A stretch of DNA of 64,000 nt, taken from positions 124,001 through 188,000 of the forward strand of contig JAUKTV010000010.1 of NCBI GenBank assembly GCA_030549205.1. The letters run 5' to 3'. The stretch's first letter is position 1. Every line of letters begins with the position of its first letter. Shown piece by piece: positions 24,365-34,647 of the stretch. The position numbers were made by a program, and so were the translations under genes. Under the pieces are notes generated by a model. It saw nothing but the letters and a program-made list of their open reading frames with translations, was not told the origin of the DNA and did no database searches. Source of the stretch: Apiosordaria backusii. Lineage: Eukaryota; Ascomycota; Sordariomycetes; Sordariales; Lasiosphaeriaceae.

Positions 24365-25727
24365 GGTGAGATAGTGAAGCATGGGTACTTGTGAAAAGCT
24401 GTCGAAAGGAATGGTAGGCAAAGGCAGATTCCCGAGTGATGAAGGGAAAGTGTTGAAGGTAGTATTGAAGTAAGGCAAGGAAGCACTGTCCAGAGGCTTT
24501 GAGCTGATGAGGCTGGTGAAGATGATGAAGCTGCTGAAGATGAGATGTGGATTTGGGAAGCCATCTCCAGATCCTATATACCCAGCTGTCGTGAATATTT
24601 CCGGGCTCTCGGGGTCTTGATATCAAGACATCCCGAGTGCCCGTCTTGCATTGCATTCTGCTGAGCCCACAATTGCAGCCTTTGACATGTTTCGATGATG
24701 ACAGAAACACATCTTCCCAACCCTGTGGGATGTCAGACGCGTTGAATCGGCCAAGGTCTTTATTGGTGGCGTTTTTTGTTCGTCGGGAAAGCTTAGAGTG
24801 GTGTCACCAACTGTCGACTGGCACTGCTTTGGACCTGACGTTTGGAGAATGAGGTTCCTAAGCTATGTCAAATCACGTTGAGTGCGCAGTAGTCATGTAT
24901 ATCATGGATCATCATATGCAGAGCTAGTTCCACACGTTCCGGGCCAATGTTTCTAGATCGAAGCTAAACCCTGACAAACAACGTGCGACACAGGCATTGT
25001 GACCAGTCATCGGGTGTCCAGAGTCCGAGCTCGGACTTGGAAACGTCCTGTGCCATTTGACTGGTGGTATAGTAGTAAGGATTGGGTTCTATCTTAATTG
25101 CAATGTGCCAAGTTGCAAATACAACTCTTCAGTAATCCCCAAATCTTGTCCGAGGCGTCTTTAATCATTGATGATATGTTAGACGATGGAACAGTCTCGG
25201 CTTCACATTCATACGAGTACGAAAGGACATTGTCGGGCATGTTTCGCCGAGACGCTGAATAACAGGCAGATTCTGCATGGTCATGGAACGACTTTTGCAG
25301 TTGACAGCGGCACCAATGCTAAATAAGCCTTTCTGTAGCGGAAACCTAGTACCCGATTGTCGCCTGCAAGCCGTCATGGGCTAGCACTTCTGGTAGCGTT
25401 GGCGCGATCGAATCTGGAGAAGGCTAAAATAGGGTAATTGGCTCGACCAAGCTTATCTTGATGGCTTTTGTGAATACTTTGTGTTGTGAATACTTCTTCC
25501 GAATTCTGGATTCAGGCGTTGTTCGATCATTACCCCTGAACTACCCCTGAATCAGAACCTCGCAGTTTGGAGGTAAGGGATAGGGCCTGTAACGTCAGCG
25601 CCAAATGCGAGTACACAAAGGGAATTTATGATTGAAAGGTAATTGTGTGTTCATCCCATTTCTATCATCTTGGTATCTATCAACTGAAATTCTAAAGCCG
25701 CCAGCATCGTCTCACCCTTCCATCTCT
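24365..25727. other. Intergenic region
   Basis: This stretch holds the calpain-like gene's upstream region, then A/T-richer sequence without a supportable gene. Nothing else is seen. Confidence 0.45.
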
Positions 25728-26492
25728 CTATGTATGCAACAGCCTAGCAGCCAGGATCGCAACCAATCCCATTCCAATGGCCATACCCACAAGTGTTTTT
25801 GGTAACTTAGCACAGTTTGACCCTTCAGACGTAGCACAATGAAGCCTGCAAAAGTCGTCATTGCAGGGTAAGCATTGTCGTCTGGCGTTGCCAACCACCC
25901 TTCTCCCAAGATTGTCCTCTTCGTGTTCTTCAACGGCTGGAATTTCCCCGGGTTTTCCCAAGCTGGTTTGCCGCCTTGTAGCTTTCTGAGCGGCCGGCGA
26001 TGAGGCGATTCTTGTGCAATTGCAGTTACAACTGTCACATCCCGCACCGCCCGCGCCAATTTTAGGTGGTTTCTTTGGCGACTTGAATTTACGCCTGACT
26101 GTATTTGGTGTTGTATTGGTGGCAGTTAGGTCGCTGCCTGCCTCAACACCACGGTTGCCGAGCCGGTTCAGAGTTTTACTTGCAGCCGCGGGTGTCCTAT
26201 CGGTTCGGCCTGTGCTGTAGACATGACTGCCGTCGGGGAAGCGATTGCAATTGCCGAGAACCTCCTCGTTCCGGCAATGGAAAAGCTGTCTGATGTCTGT
26301 GGTGCCGGCCCCCACGTCGTAATTGTGTGTTGCTGGCTCGGGTTTGCGAGGCAATACACTGTCATGAGCCGCGGTTGGTGTTGACATATCAGTGGCTTCC
26401 TTGCAGGGCAATCCAGAAGAATTTGAGTTCAGAGGAAAAGCCAAGGTGAGTATAAAAATAGCAAAGGTACTCCAACCCATGTTGCCAAGCAT
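25728..26492 (-). CDS. Secreted Cys-rich protein with C-terminal hydrophobic anchor (paralogue A)
   Basis: A single exon of 254 codons begins at an ATG (MLGNMGW). It has an N-terminal signal segment (about 5-27), a conserved PCKE motif just after it, a basic Ser/Thr-rich middle, then two Cys clusters: CDSCNCNC (~151-158) and CLPCNDDFCRLHC (~207-219). The C terminus is a hydrophobic Gly/Ala segment (VGMAIGMGLVAILAARLL). The last segment may be a GPI signal or a membrane anchor. The same order of features occurs in the neighbour at 27308-27859. I do not recognise a named family; the CxxC clusters suggest metal binding or disulfides. Confidence 0.7.
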   Translation of the reverse strand: MLGNMGWSTFAIFILTLAFPLNSNSSGLPCKEATDMSTPTAAHDSVLPRKPEPATHNYDVGAGTTDIRQLFHCRNEEVLGNCNRFPDGSHVYSTGRTDRTPAAASKTLNRLGNRGVEAGSDLTATNTTPNTVRRKFKSPKKPPKIGAGGAGCDSCNCNCTRIASSPAAQKATRRQTSLGKPGEIPAVEEHEEDNLGRRVVGNARRQCLPCNDDFCRLHCATSEGSNCAKLPKTLVGMAIGMGLVAILAARLLHT

Positions 26493-27307
26493 CTTGAACT
26501 AGTGTGATTGAAGAGCTGTGAATTTAGAGACCGCCGTATAAACCAGGTATGCGATGCATGCAGGAGGATGTTAGAGCATTCTGAATGTGTGTATCTACCT
26601 TTCAAGAGTTAGAAGGCCAAGTTTAAATACATAGATACTGGCCATGTGCACGTGAGTATAAGGTAGTTTGACTGATCCCAGCTGTCTAGACCTTAGAAAT
26701 TGACTTGTAAGGTGCCTTTGATCAACAGGGCAATAGAGCTTGGCGTCCGGCTCTCAAAGACTCCTTTGATGCCGTTCAATTGCCAGATCAAAGGGCCAGG
26801 CCGGATCCCGGAAGACTGAAAGGAAGGCTCGGATCAATGGGATCAAAGGACTTTTATATATAGATTCGGAGGGCCTAATTGGGGGGTTCAGAAATCCATA
26901 CCAATCGGATTTCTATGCTACCACGCAGCCCCCTGAAGCCCCTGACGGCTCCGGTGGACCCGGGCATGTGACATGGTCATTGATAAAGAAAGACACCGTC
27001 AAAGCAATCTATTGTTTCAGAAGCTAATCACCCGAATAACACGGTGTTGAACGTGCCATTACAATTCCCGTGTGATGTGTTTGGGCATTTCTACAACCGG
27101 GAACCGCCTACTGCGTGGCTTTCTATCCATTACTTTACCTAGCCTCGAGCTGACAATGCGGGAAGCCTTCTCTAATATTGTGACCAAAACAATCACTGGT
27201 AAACAAATTTGATTAGTGAAAAAGTTTTATTCCTTGTTGCTAATACCCAAACTGCAATACAGCTCCACGAGTGATGCCAGCACCATTCAATTGCCCCCCC
27301 CTCCCAC
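26493..27307. other. Intergenic region between the two Cys-rich paralogues
   Basis: No gene is seen. A TATA-like run (TATATATAAAA on the minus strand, about 26853-26863) lies roughly 360 bp upstream of paralogue A. The rest is unremarkable. Confidence 0.45.
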
Positions 27308-27859
27308 CTAAAACAACCTCCCAGCCGCGACCGCCGCCACGTATCCTATTCCAGCAGCCATGCCAACGGCCTGCCTCGGGGAGCCAGCAAAGAGTGCGCC
27401 ACCAGAGCCGGGCTGCTGACACGAACAATAGTTGATGTCGCAGTCAGGGCAGCTGTTCGGTCTTTTTGTTGTCGTAGCCTTCAACTTGATAGCGCCAGAT
27501 GCCCTGTCAGCATTGACTCCATCAGTCTCTGATGAGATTTGGCGACGGACAGCCCCAGAAGAAAGGGTGGTAGTAGGTGTAGTTGTTGTGGTTGAGTACC
27601 CTGCGCATATCGCGGCACAGTCGCACGCGGGACAATTGCTTGCTCTCTCATTCAGTGTCCGAATGTTCGTAGCCTGGGCGGCGTTGGCTGGGGAATCTGG
27701 CTGGTCCCGTTTGGCTGCGGTTGCTTGAGGCAGGATTCTACCACGAGGTAAAGCAGTCAAGCCATCGATGGATTCTTCACAGGGGGTTTCGACAAGGTTA
27801 GACTCTGCAAGTGACGCCAGAAGAACAGTGAGGATTAAGAAAAGACGTGTGACGAGCAT
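27308..27859 (-). CDS. Secreted Cys-rich protein with C-terminal hydrophobic anchor (paralogue B)
   Basis: A single exon encodes 183 residues from the ATG at 27859; the open frame extends further upstream but without an earlier ATG. Features in order are a signal peptide (MLVTRLFLILTVLLASLAES), a PCEES motif near residue 27, an LPRG motif, Cys cluster CPACDCAAIC (~75-84), a Thr-rich linker, an ...VRRQIS... stretch, Cys cluster CPDCDINYCSC (~136-146), and a hydrophobic end (VGMAAGIGYVAAVAAGRLF). The layout and several motifs match paralogue A about 0.8 kb downstream on the same strand, so I infer an old tandem duplication. A TATAAG box lies about 112 bp upstream. Confidence 0.72.
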   Translation of the reverse strand: MLVTRLFLILTVLLASLAESNLVETPCEESIDGLTALPRGRILPQATAAKRDQPDSPANAAQATNIRTLNERASNCPACDCAAICAGYSTTTTTPTTTLSSGAVRRQISSETDGVNADRASGAIKLKATTTKRPNSCPDCDINYCSCQQPGSGGALFAGSPRQAVGMAAGIGYVAAVAAGRLF

Positions 27860-27967
27860 TGTAAAGTGTGTTACGGTTGAATACCTTATTTCGTTGTTTC
27901 CGTTGACGAGTACAATATCGGTGGAGGATATGTGAGAGTTGGTCACCAAATGACCACTCGAGAGGCT

Positions 27968-27975
27968 CTTATAGG
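27968..27975 (-). promoter_or_regulatory. TATA-like box of Cys-rich paralogue B
   Basis: The minus strand reads CCTATAAG about 112 bp before the start codon at 27859, a normal distance for a fungal TATA box with a short leader. Confidence 0.4.
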
Positions 27976-28058
27976 CGAGGGTAGACCTCAGATATCCGAC
28001 GACCTCTCGGATAGCTTTCGGTCAGTTGGCTCCAAGACCTCGTGTTGCTCTGGAACAG

Positions 28059-28607
28059 TTACGAAACCACACACCCGTCAGCCAGGTGATCTTCGTCTTC
28101 GCTATTATGTCGTGGCTTTGCCAACGGCCGTTGGGTGCCTCGTTTGCTGCTCAGATCGATGTTAGAGGTCTTATGATCCGAGCGGCAGGGTTTTGTCCTC
28201 GGAGACTCGGTTGCAGCAGAGTTTTGGGTGCGATTTGTTGGTTCGGTCATGTTGACTGCTGTGGAAACATTTGAGTGTTGGAGAGTCTGTAAAGAGCAGC
28301 TGAGAAACACAATTGGTGTTTCCTGTGTCCGATTAATGCAGGTCGTGTTCTTTGTTCTCCATGTGGTGTTTGGCCCTCGTGGGCGGGGGCGTCTGAGCAG
28401 CGCATGCCATGAGCATGGAAGTGCTGACAAAGAGAAGCACCTCTCAATAATGTTAGACAGAATGCGGAAAACAAAACCGCCAATGACAACCTCGAGTATG
28501 TTGCGGCCGAGACATGCTTGAGACTCTGTTCTATTCCTCGTCAAGCTTTTGCTGAGCTGTCGACTTATGGTGTTTACTGCGGCACTGGATGTCGGGCGGG
28601 AAACCAT
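28059..28607 (-). CDS. Hypothetical 182-residue ORF
   Basis: A single frame runs from an ATG at 28607 to a stop at 28059. It has a hydrophobic patch near residues 38-60 and a polar Thr/Arg/Ser-rich C-terminal half with possible N-glycosylation sequons (NTT, NRT, NMT). A TATATAAG box (minus strand, 28719-28726) lies about 112 bp upstream, matching the spacing at the next gene downstream, which is the main support. The composition is otherwise not persuasive and I recognise no family. An internal splice that changes frame near 28430 is possible. Confidence 0.33.
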   Translation of the reverse strand: MVSRPTSSAAVNTISRQLSKSLTRNRTESQACLGRNILEVVIGGFVFRILSNIIERCFSLSALPCSWHALLRRPRPRGPNTTWRTKNTTCINRTQETPIVFLSCSLQTLQHSNVSTAVNMTEPTNRTQNSAATESPRTKPCRSDHKTSNIDLSSKRGTQRPLAKPRHNSEDEDHLADGCVVS

Positions 28608-28718
28608 GTCAGTGTTTGATGTTAAGGCAGATCAACAGTGAGTGGGTACGGCTAACAGGTTTCGGTGGCACTGCTCTGCCTTTTGCGTTAGTGCAACTCA
28701 AGTTTCAAGTGACGCGCT

Positions 28719-28726
28719 TATATAAG
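28719..28726 (-). promoter_or_regulatory. TATA-like box (TATATAAG)
   Basis: The box lies about 112 bp upstream of the hypothetical ORF starting at 28607. It is nearly palindromic, so the direction rests only on the ORF. Confidence 0.3.
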
Positions 28727-29483
28727 CCAGCCTGAGGCAGGTGTCCCCCACTCTTTGAGGTCGCTCATCATGTCAAGCAAACTGATGCTTGCACTTTATT
28801 CTTGATTCAAGGCTTCTAGATCCGACAATTTTATAATAGTCATAATAGGCAGACATGTTTCAACTTCCGCTGCTTTTCACCACCTGATGCCTGAACAAAG
28901 ACTTGCTTTGATCGATGCCCCTATCGAAACACTATATGTGTCGCGTTTGATACCGAACAGCTACTTCAAATCAGATGGTCAATTAATTCTTGGGTCGCGG
29001 CTCATGTCCCTCGAATATGTACTGCATTGTACGGCAGCAGGTGGATTTGGTAGTTGCTGGTGAGCAGTACCTTTGAGCAACGTAGAGGGGCGTGATGTTG
29101 CACCTTGGTTCCCTATGTATGACGGGCAATGATGATTCTTGTTACTGAGAACTGAGAAACTAAGGTACCGGATTTTGGATACAGACAAACATCGACATCT
29201 CAAAGTTGCTTACTAAGATGGGGTCTCTTACAATGGCATCCACGGTCCAAGAGGAAGGTGCAGATATCTATCTCACCTGAACTGTCAAGGCAGGTTCCAA
29301 GAGTGAGCCATCCAATGCCAACCCTCCTTCCTCGTGCTCCTCACCAATGACTGTGTCCAGGCCTGAGCTGAAATTTGTGCCCCTCCAACTTCCGTCATTG
29401 CAGGCACCTCACAGCTATTGTTCTTGTTTTTATGCTCGTTTGCCGGGCCATTGTTTTCTCGCACATCACCTTCATCTGGAACA
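28727..29483. other. Intergenic region upstream of the GH55 gene
   Basis: No gene is seen. The final part is the promoter and 5' leader of the glucanase gene starting at 29484. Confidence 0.45.
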
Positions 29484-32065
29484 ATGAGGGTTGTGTTTCC
29501 CTTCTGGCTGCTTGCGGCTTCGCTTGTTCGCGCTTCCTTTTGGATGGAGGACGTTGCCCACCAGGGAATCGCCGCCTTCAACCCTGACAAGACGTACACC
29601 GTCTTCCGGAACGTTCGCGACTATGGTGCCAAGGGCGACGGAAGTAAGGACATGCTAAGCAAGCGGCGCGTACTCAGGCTGACAGTGCTCCAGATTCCGA
29701 CGATACTGCTGCCATCAATGCCGCCATCAGCGCTGGCAATCGCTGCGGTGGCTACGGCTGCGTGGGAGCAACCATCAGCCCGGCTGTAGTTTACTTCCCC
29801 CCCGGGACCTACGTGATCAGCAGTCCAATCATCGGCCTCTTTTATACTCAGATTATCGGCGACCCCAATGATATGCCTATCATCAAGGGCGCTTCCACCT
29901 TCCCTGAAGAGGCGCAAGCCCTGCTCGACGCTGATCCCTACCTCAGCAATGGTAGTATGTGTCGCTTCTCTATGGAACAGCTTCACCCTGGAGCTGGGAC
30001 TGACTTTCTTTTATCTTACAGAACTCAATTTCATCTCCACCAATGTCTTCTTTCGACAAGTCCGCAACATTGTGTTCGACACAACGGCCATCCCACACAA
30101 GGCAAATGCAATCCATTGGCCGTCCGCCCAGGCTACTGTTATCCACAACTGTGTGTTCCGACTCTCGCCGAACTTTGACGACGTTCACACGGGAATTTAC
30201 ATGGAAGAGGGAAGCGGTGGCATGCTGACCGACTTGGTCTTCCACGGGGGAAAATTCGGAGCGCAGTTTGGTAGTCAGCAGTACACTGTGCGCAACCTCA
30301 CCTTTTACGGTTCGCAAACAGCCATCTTGCAGATTTGGAACTGGGGCTTCACGTACAAGTCACTAAGCATCAATGACTGCGTGATCGGCCTCAACATGTC
30401 TTCACCTGACGTGGGCTCCGTCACCCTGTTGGACAGCTCGTTTACCAATGTCGAGACCGCCATCATCATGGGGAGATACAACAGCAGCGCAACTGGTCTC
30501 GGATCGTTGATGATTCAAAATGTCGAGTACACCAATGTCCCTACAGTTTTGGAGGATTTGGATGGAAACGCAGTGCTTGTGGGCAACACGACTGGGGCCG
30601 TCTTTGAGCGCGGCTACGCAAAGGTAAGGGCCAACTCATATCGGGCAACCTTTCCAGCATTGTGCTAACTTGAATATAGGGAAACCTTTACTCCCCTGAA
30701 GGGCCATCTTTGTTTCAGGGACGTGATATTTCTTTTGATCAACCTTCAGCCCTCAAGCTCCAAGACCAGTACTATGAGAGGTCAAAGCCTCAGTACGAGA
30801 GCTATCCTGCCTCCTCATTCCTGTCGGCTCGCAGTTATTACGCCATGGGCGACGGCGTGACAGATGACACGCAGGCTTTGAACAATCTCTTTCAGGCTGC
30901 GGCATCTAGCTCGACAAACATTGCATTCCTGGATGCGGGTTACTACTTGGTAACCGACACCATCTACATCCCACCAAACGCCCGAATCGTCGGCGAGGGT
31001 CTTTCAGCGGTCATCATGGGAGCGGGCGACAAGTTTTCCGACGCCAGCAACCCATATCCGGTGGTTCAAATTGGACGGCCGGGCGAAATTGGCTACATCG
31101 AAATGAGCGACGTGATTGTATCAACCCAAGGCCCAACAGCAGGCGCCATTGCGATCCAATACAATTTGAAGACCCCGATATTGGAAGGACAGGTTACTCC
31201 TGATGCGCCACCCTCGGGCCTTTGGGATGTTCATGTTCGCATTGGCGGTTTTGGTGGTTCCAAACTGCAGGTTGCCGAGTGTCTTATCAACCCCAATGTC
31301 ACCAACGTTCTTGACCCGGCATGCATTGCTGGATACATGAGCATGCACATCACACCGAGTGCCGGGAATCTTTACATGGAGAACAATTGGTTGTGGGTTG
31401 CTGATCACGACATTGAGGACTGGAACAATACCCGGATTGACGTCTTTGTCGGCCGGGGCTTCTTGATCGAGGGATCCAACATCTGGCTAGTCGGCAGTGC
31501 TGTCGAGCACCATACTCTTTACCAGTATCAGCTGGTCAACGCGACGGATGTATGGATGGGCCAGATTCAGACCGAGACACCCTATTACCAACCCAACCCG
31601 CCAGCTCCTTACCCCTTTACACAGGTGAATACCGAGCTTTACGATCCCGATTTCATTGCCGACTGCCCGACCACAGCGAGTGACGATGAGTCCAGCATAC
31701 TAGACTTGCTGCCAGGCAACCCGCCTTGCGCCATGGCATGGGCCCTGCGCATCATTGGGGGCAAGGATGTAATGGTGTTCGGAGCGGGCCTGTACAGTTT
31801 CTTTAACAATTACAACACCAGCTGTAGCACCAACCACGCTGGCGAGAACTGCCAGGCGAGAATCGTTTCCATTCAAAATGGAACAGATACAGAAGTGACA
31901 GGCTCAACGACTGGCTTGCAGGTGTACAATCTGAACACGATTGGGAGCGTGAGCATGCTCACCAACAAGGGGGAGGATGTTGCGTTTTGGGATCAAACCA
32001 TTGCGACGTACGCGAGCACGGTAGGGATTTTTAGGGATGACGGCACAAATGTGTCGACGTCATGA
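29484..32065 (+). CDS. Secreted exo-beta-1,3-glucanase, glycoside hydrolase family 55
   Basis: Four exons, 29484-29643, 29694-29954, 30022-30623 and 30680-32065, encode about 802 residues. Introns are 50, 67 and 56 nt with standard ends. A signal peptide occupies about 1-18. The mature protein has the two tandem right-handed beta-helix (pectate-lyase-like) halves of GH55. Each begins with a family motif: DYGAKGDG with DDTAAIN near residue 50, and YYAMGDGVTDDTQALN near 385. Conserved blocks NAIHWP, NIWLVGSAVEHHT and GGKDVMVFGAG are present, and many N-glycosylation sequons occur. GH55 enzymes release glucose or short oligomers from beta-1,3-glucan, for wall remodelling or for degrading other fungi. 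The second intron donor could alternatively be three bases upstream, changing one residue. Confidence 0.9.
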
Positions 32066-34335
32066 TTCGTTTGTCTGAGGTATCTGGTATTTCCTTGCTC
32101 CCCTTTCATTATCATCATCCACGTGTAGTAGGAGTTCTTTGATGTTATTCGGATTGGGGGAATTTCTTGGGATGATGATTGGTGAATGTTGGTGATGGAA
32201 TTTTTGGGACTACCTGGTAGGAAGATGGGTGGGATATTCTAGCGAGTTTGTGAGATTACCTAGATAGTCAGATATCAAGATGGATTTCTTTGCACTGAGT
32301 GCATGAAGTGATTGCTGGTATTGGTGAAGGTGTCGTTATCAGATATCGGATCTCAGATCACCTCATCTTGTCAGACACGCTCCCCCCGACCGTGGCCGTG
32401 ACACCCCTACCTCCGACAATCTCCCTCGGATCGGACCGATCAAGAGCATTCGGCAGGTGATGGGGTTCCCCCACAAATCTCCTCCGGACAGCGGAAATTG
32501 CACACGGGGAAAGGGATGCACGGGCCAACATCAAGGGGGAGACGGCGATGGAGTCAACAAGGGGTTGTGGGGACTGGGGAACAAGTCAACAAGGGGCAGG
32601 GTAAGAAGCGGTGGTCTGGACATGTGTTTCGAACGGTGAACAAAGCTGGCGGCTGGCAGTTGGGAAAAAGAAAAAGGTGAGACGAACGTGTGGGTCAGTC
32701 TGTTTCGTTGCCCGCGTTTCTAACATTCCGACGAACTCCTCTAGGTTTGACAGGGAAGTACTCCACAAGTTGGAATGCAAACATTGTTTGAGTGGAAGAA
32801 GAAGAAGATCAATACTGCATTTGATGGATGATCCTCTTGCGGGAGAAAAAGCTTGAACAAGAAATGACAATCCAGATGGATGCACGTGGGATACAAAGGG
32901 ACTGCGCATAAACTTTAAAATGTGAGAGTATGAGCGAAATTTTCTCTCAAGTGCCGAGAGGTGACATCGCCGATGGGACGGGGATGAAAAATGCGACAAT
33001 AACACGCTGGCAAAACCACAAAGGAAATTTATCACCAATGAAGCGGAAATGGGAGGCGTGAAGGGGTCGAATAGTCCAATTTTCAAGATTGTAGGGCACA
33101 TATCAAATTCAGAGTCAAGGAATTCATTCATGTGGTCAGGAACGCTGATATGAAAAAGCAAAAAAGGGGTATCAATAACTTGTGCATGTATAGAAGGCTA
33201 AAAAAGTGTGTTCAAGAAAAGAAGAAAAAAAAGTGGTGGTTTCCTCCAATCCATCTCTCTCTCTCTCTTGTCTCTCTCATATCATGCACGCATGGCGGTG
33301 TCTCTTGCTCCTCCATCCATTGAAATCATCAAAAATGTGTGTGTTGCGTTGTGTAGATAGTGCCGTGCGCCAACAGATCCCGACCCGCCTTGAGATATTT
33401 TCCCCGCCGTCCCCCATATATGCAAAGTCAAAGATCCGATGTACTCCTCTTCACCACACACGAATTTTGTTGGATGTGGAAGAAGTTTGTTGAAGATAAA
33501 TAAATAAAAGGAGTCCAGCCAGCACATTTAGCTAACCACCACCGTAGTTCCACGAAGCAGCCATTTGTCCCGTCTCACTCAAGACCAAAGTTCCCAAAGA
33601 AGTGAAAGGTTGAAGGGGTATTTGGGTATCTGAGTCGTGGTCGTAAAGTACGTTTGATCGTGTGCTGCGTAAAAGGCTGAAATGAAGGGGAACATTGGTC
33701 TGATAGTGAGAAGATACTTATGGTACTGTGGCTCCTGGTGGTGGCGGTGGCTAAATGTGCTGGAAGAACGAATAGAAGTGTTGGTAAAAAGAGGTCATGG
33801 TTCAAGTTTGTGAGGGTATCCCGGGGCCCGATATCGTCAAGCGTTTCTCGCTCAAAAAGGACGAGAAAACGCGCCCCGGCCTGCCTGAACTCAAGAATCG
33901 AAGGTTGTTGTAAAATGTGATGCTCAAAACCATCGTTGAAGAAGTTGTTGTTGTTGTTATTTTCGCAACAGTCGAGGTTGTCAGACAAAAGAAAAGAATT
34001 AAGGTTTAAAGAATAAAAAGGGTGCTGACAACCGTGGAGTAGTCGCGATCCCAAGCCCGCTATGGCGATGGGGGTTCTTGTAAAATAGATTGTTCTTGAT
34101 GTCGTTCAAAAATGGTCGTATGCTCATGATGAAAAGGTTGTCTGATGGTGATGATGAAGCTGACCGGGAAGGGGCCGAACCAAGAATATCGCGCCTCGCT
34201 CAGAGAGAGACAAAAGAAATGATTGGTAAGATGCTCGCATCGTAGAATCGGAAAGACAGTGCCCAAATAGCTCCTCCCAGACCCCATCATCCATCAGAAT
34301 GAGGTGTATGCTGTAGCTGCTGTGCTGTTGCTTAC
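32066..34335. other. Intergenic region
   Basis: No supportable gene. It includes a CT-microsatellite near 33255-33280 and a GTT-rich tract near 33940-33960. The minus-strand frames at 32.6-33.2 and 33.6-34.05 kb are low-complexity and lack motifs. Part may be 3' UTR of the small GPI-type gene at 34336. Confidence 0.4.
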
Positions 34336-34647
34336 TTAAAGGAAAGCAACAACGACGATGCCAGCCATGGCAGCAGCGGCAACGTTGGCGGCGTTGAGAG
34401 CACCGGCAGCATTGTCCGGTGTGGGGTTGAGTGTCGGTCCTGATGTGGTGGTTGAGGCAGGGTTGAAGGTGGTGGTGGCACCTGTTGGCGAGACTGTGGT
34501 AGAATTGTGCGAGCCTGTGTGGAGGGCGCGCTGGAGGGTGAGGGTCTGGGTGAGGGTGAGAGTCTTGGTCTTGGTGGTGGTGGTGTCGCCCTCAGCAACA
34601 GCCATAAGAGGCAGGAGGAGGGCGGTCAAGAGCGCTGAGAGCTGCAT
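34336..34647 (-). CDS. Small Thr/Ser-rich GPI-anchored-type surface protein
   Basis: A single exon encodes 103 residues. It has a signal peptide (MQLSALLTALLLPLMAVAEG), a Thr-rich region with TKTKTLTLTQTLTLQ, and a Ser/Thr/Pro-rich, probably O-glycosylated middle. The Ala/Val hydrophobic C terminus after an Asn-Ala-Ala-Gly stretch fits GPI-anchor addition. This plan is common for small cell-wall proteins of filamentous fungi. No enzymatic domain is present. The ATG chosen is the one at the start of the signal sequence; an open but non-ATG extension lies upstream. Confidence 0.75.
   Translation of the reverse strand: MQLSALLTALLLPLMAVAEGDTTTTKTKTLTLTQTLTLQRALHTGSHNSTTVSPTGATTTFNPASTTTSGPTLNPTPDNAAGALNAANVAAAAMAGIVVVAFL

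Noticed and set aside
32586..33161. 191-codon minus-strand frame
   Set aside because: Begins without a good context, is Ser/Leu/Phe-rich and low in complexity, and overlaps other frames. No motif.
33575..34054. 159-codon minus-strand frame with an Asn run
   Set aside because: The Asn run derives from a simple GTT repeat, and the position fits the 3' region of the GPI-type gene.
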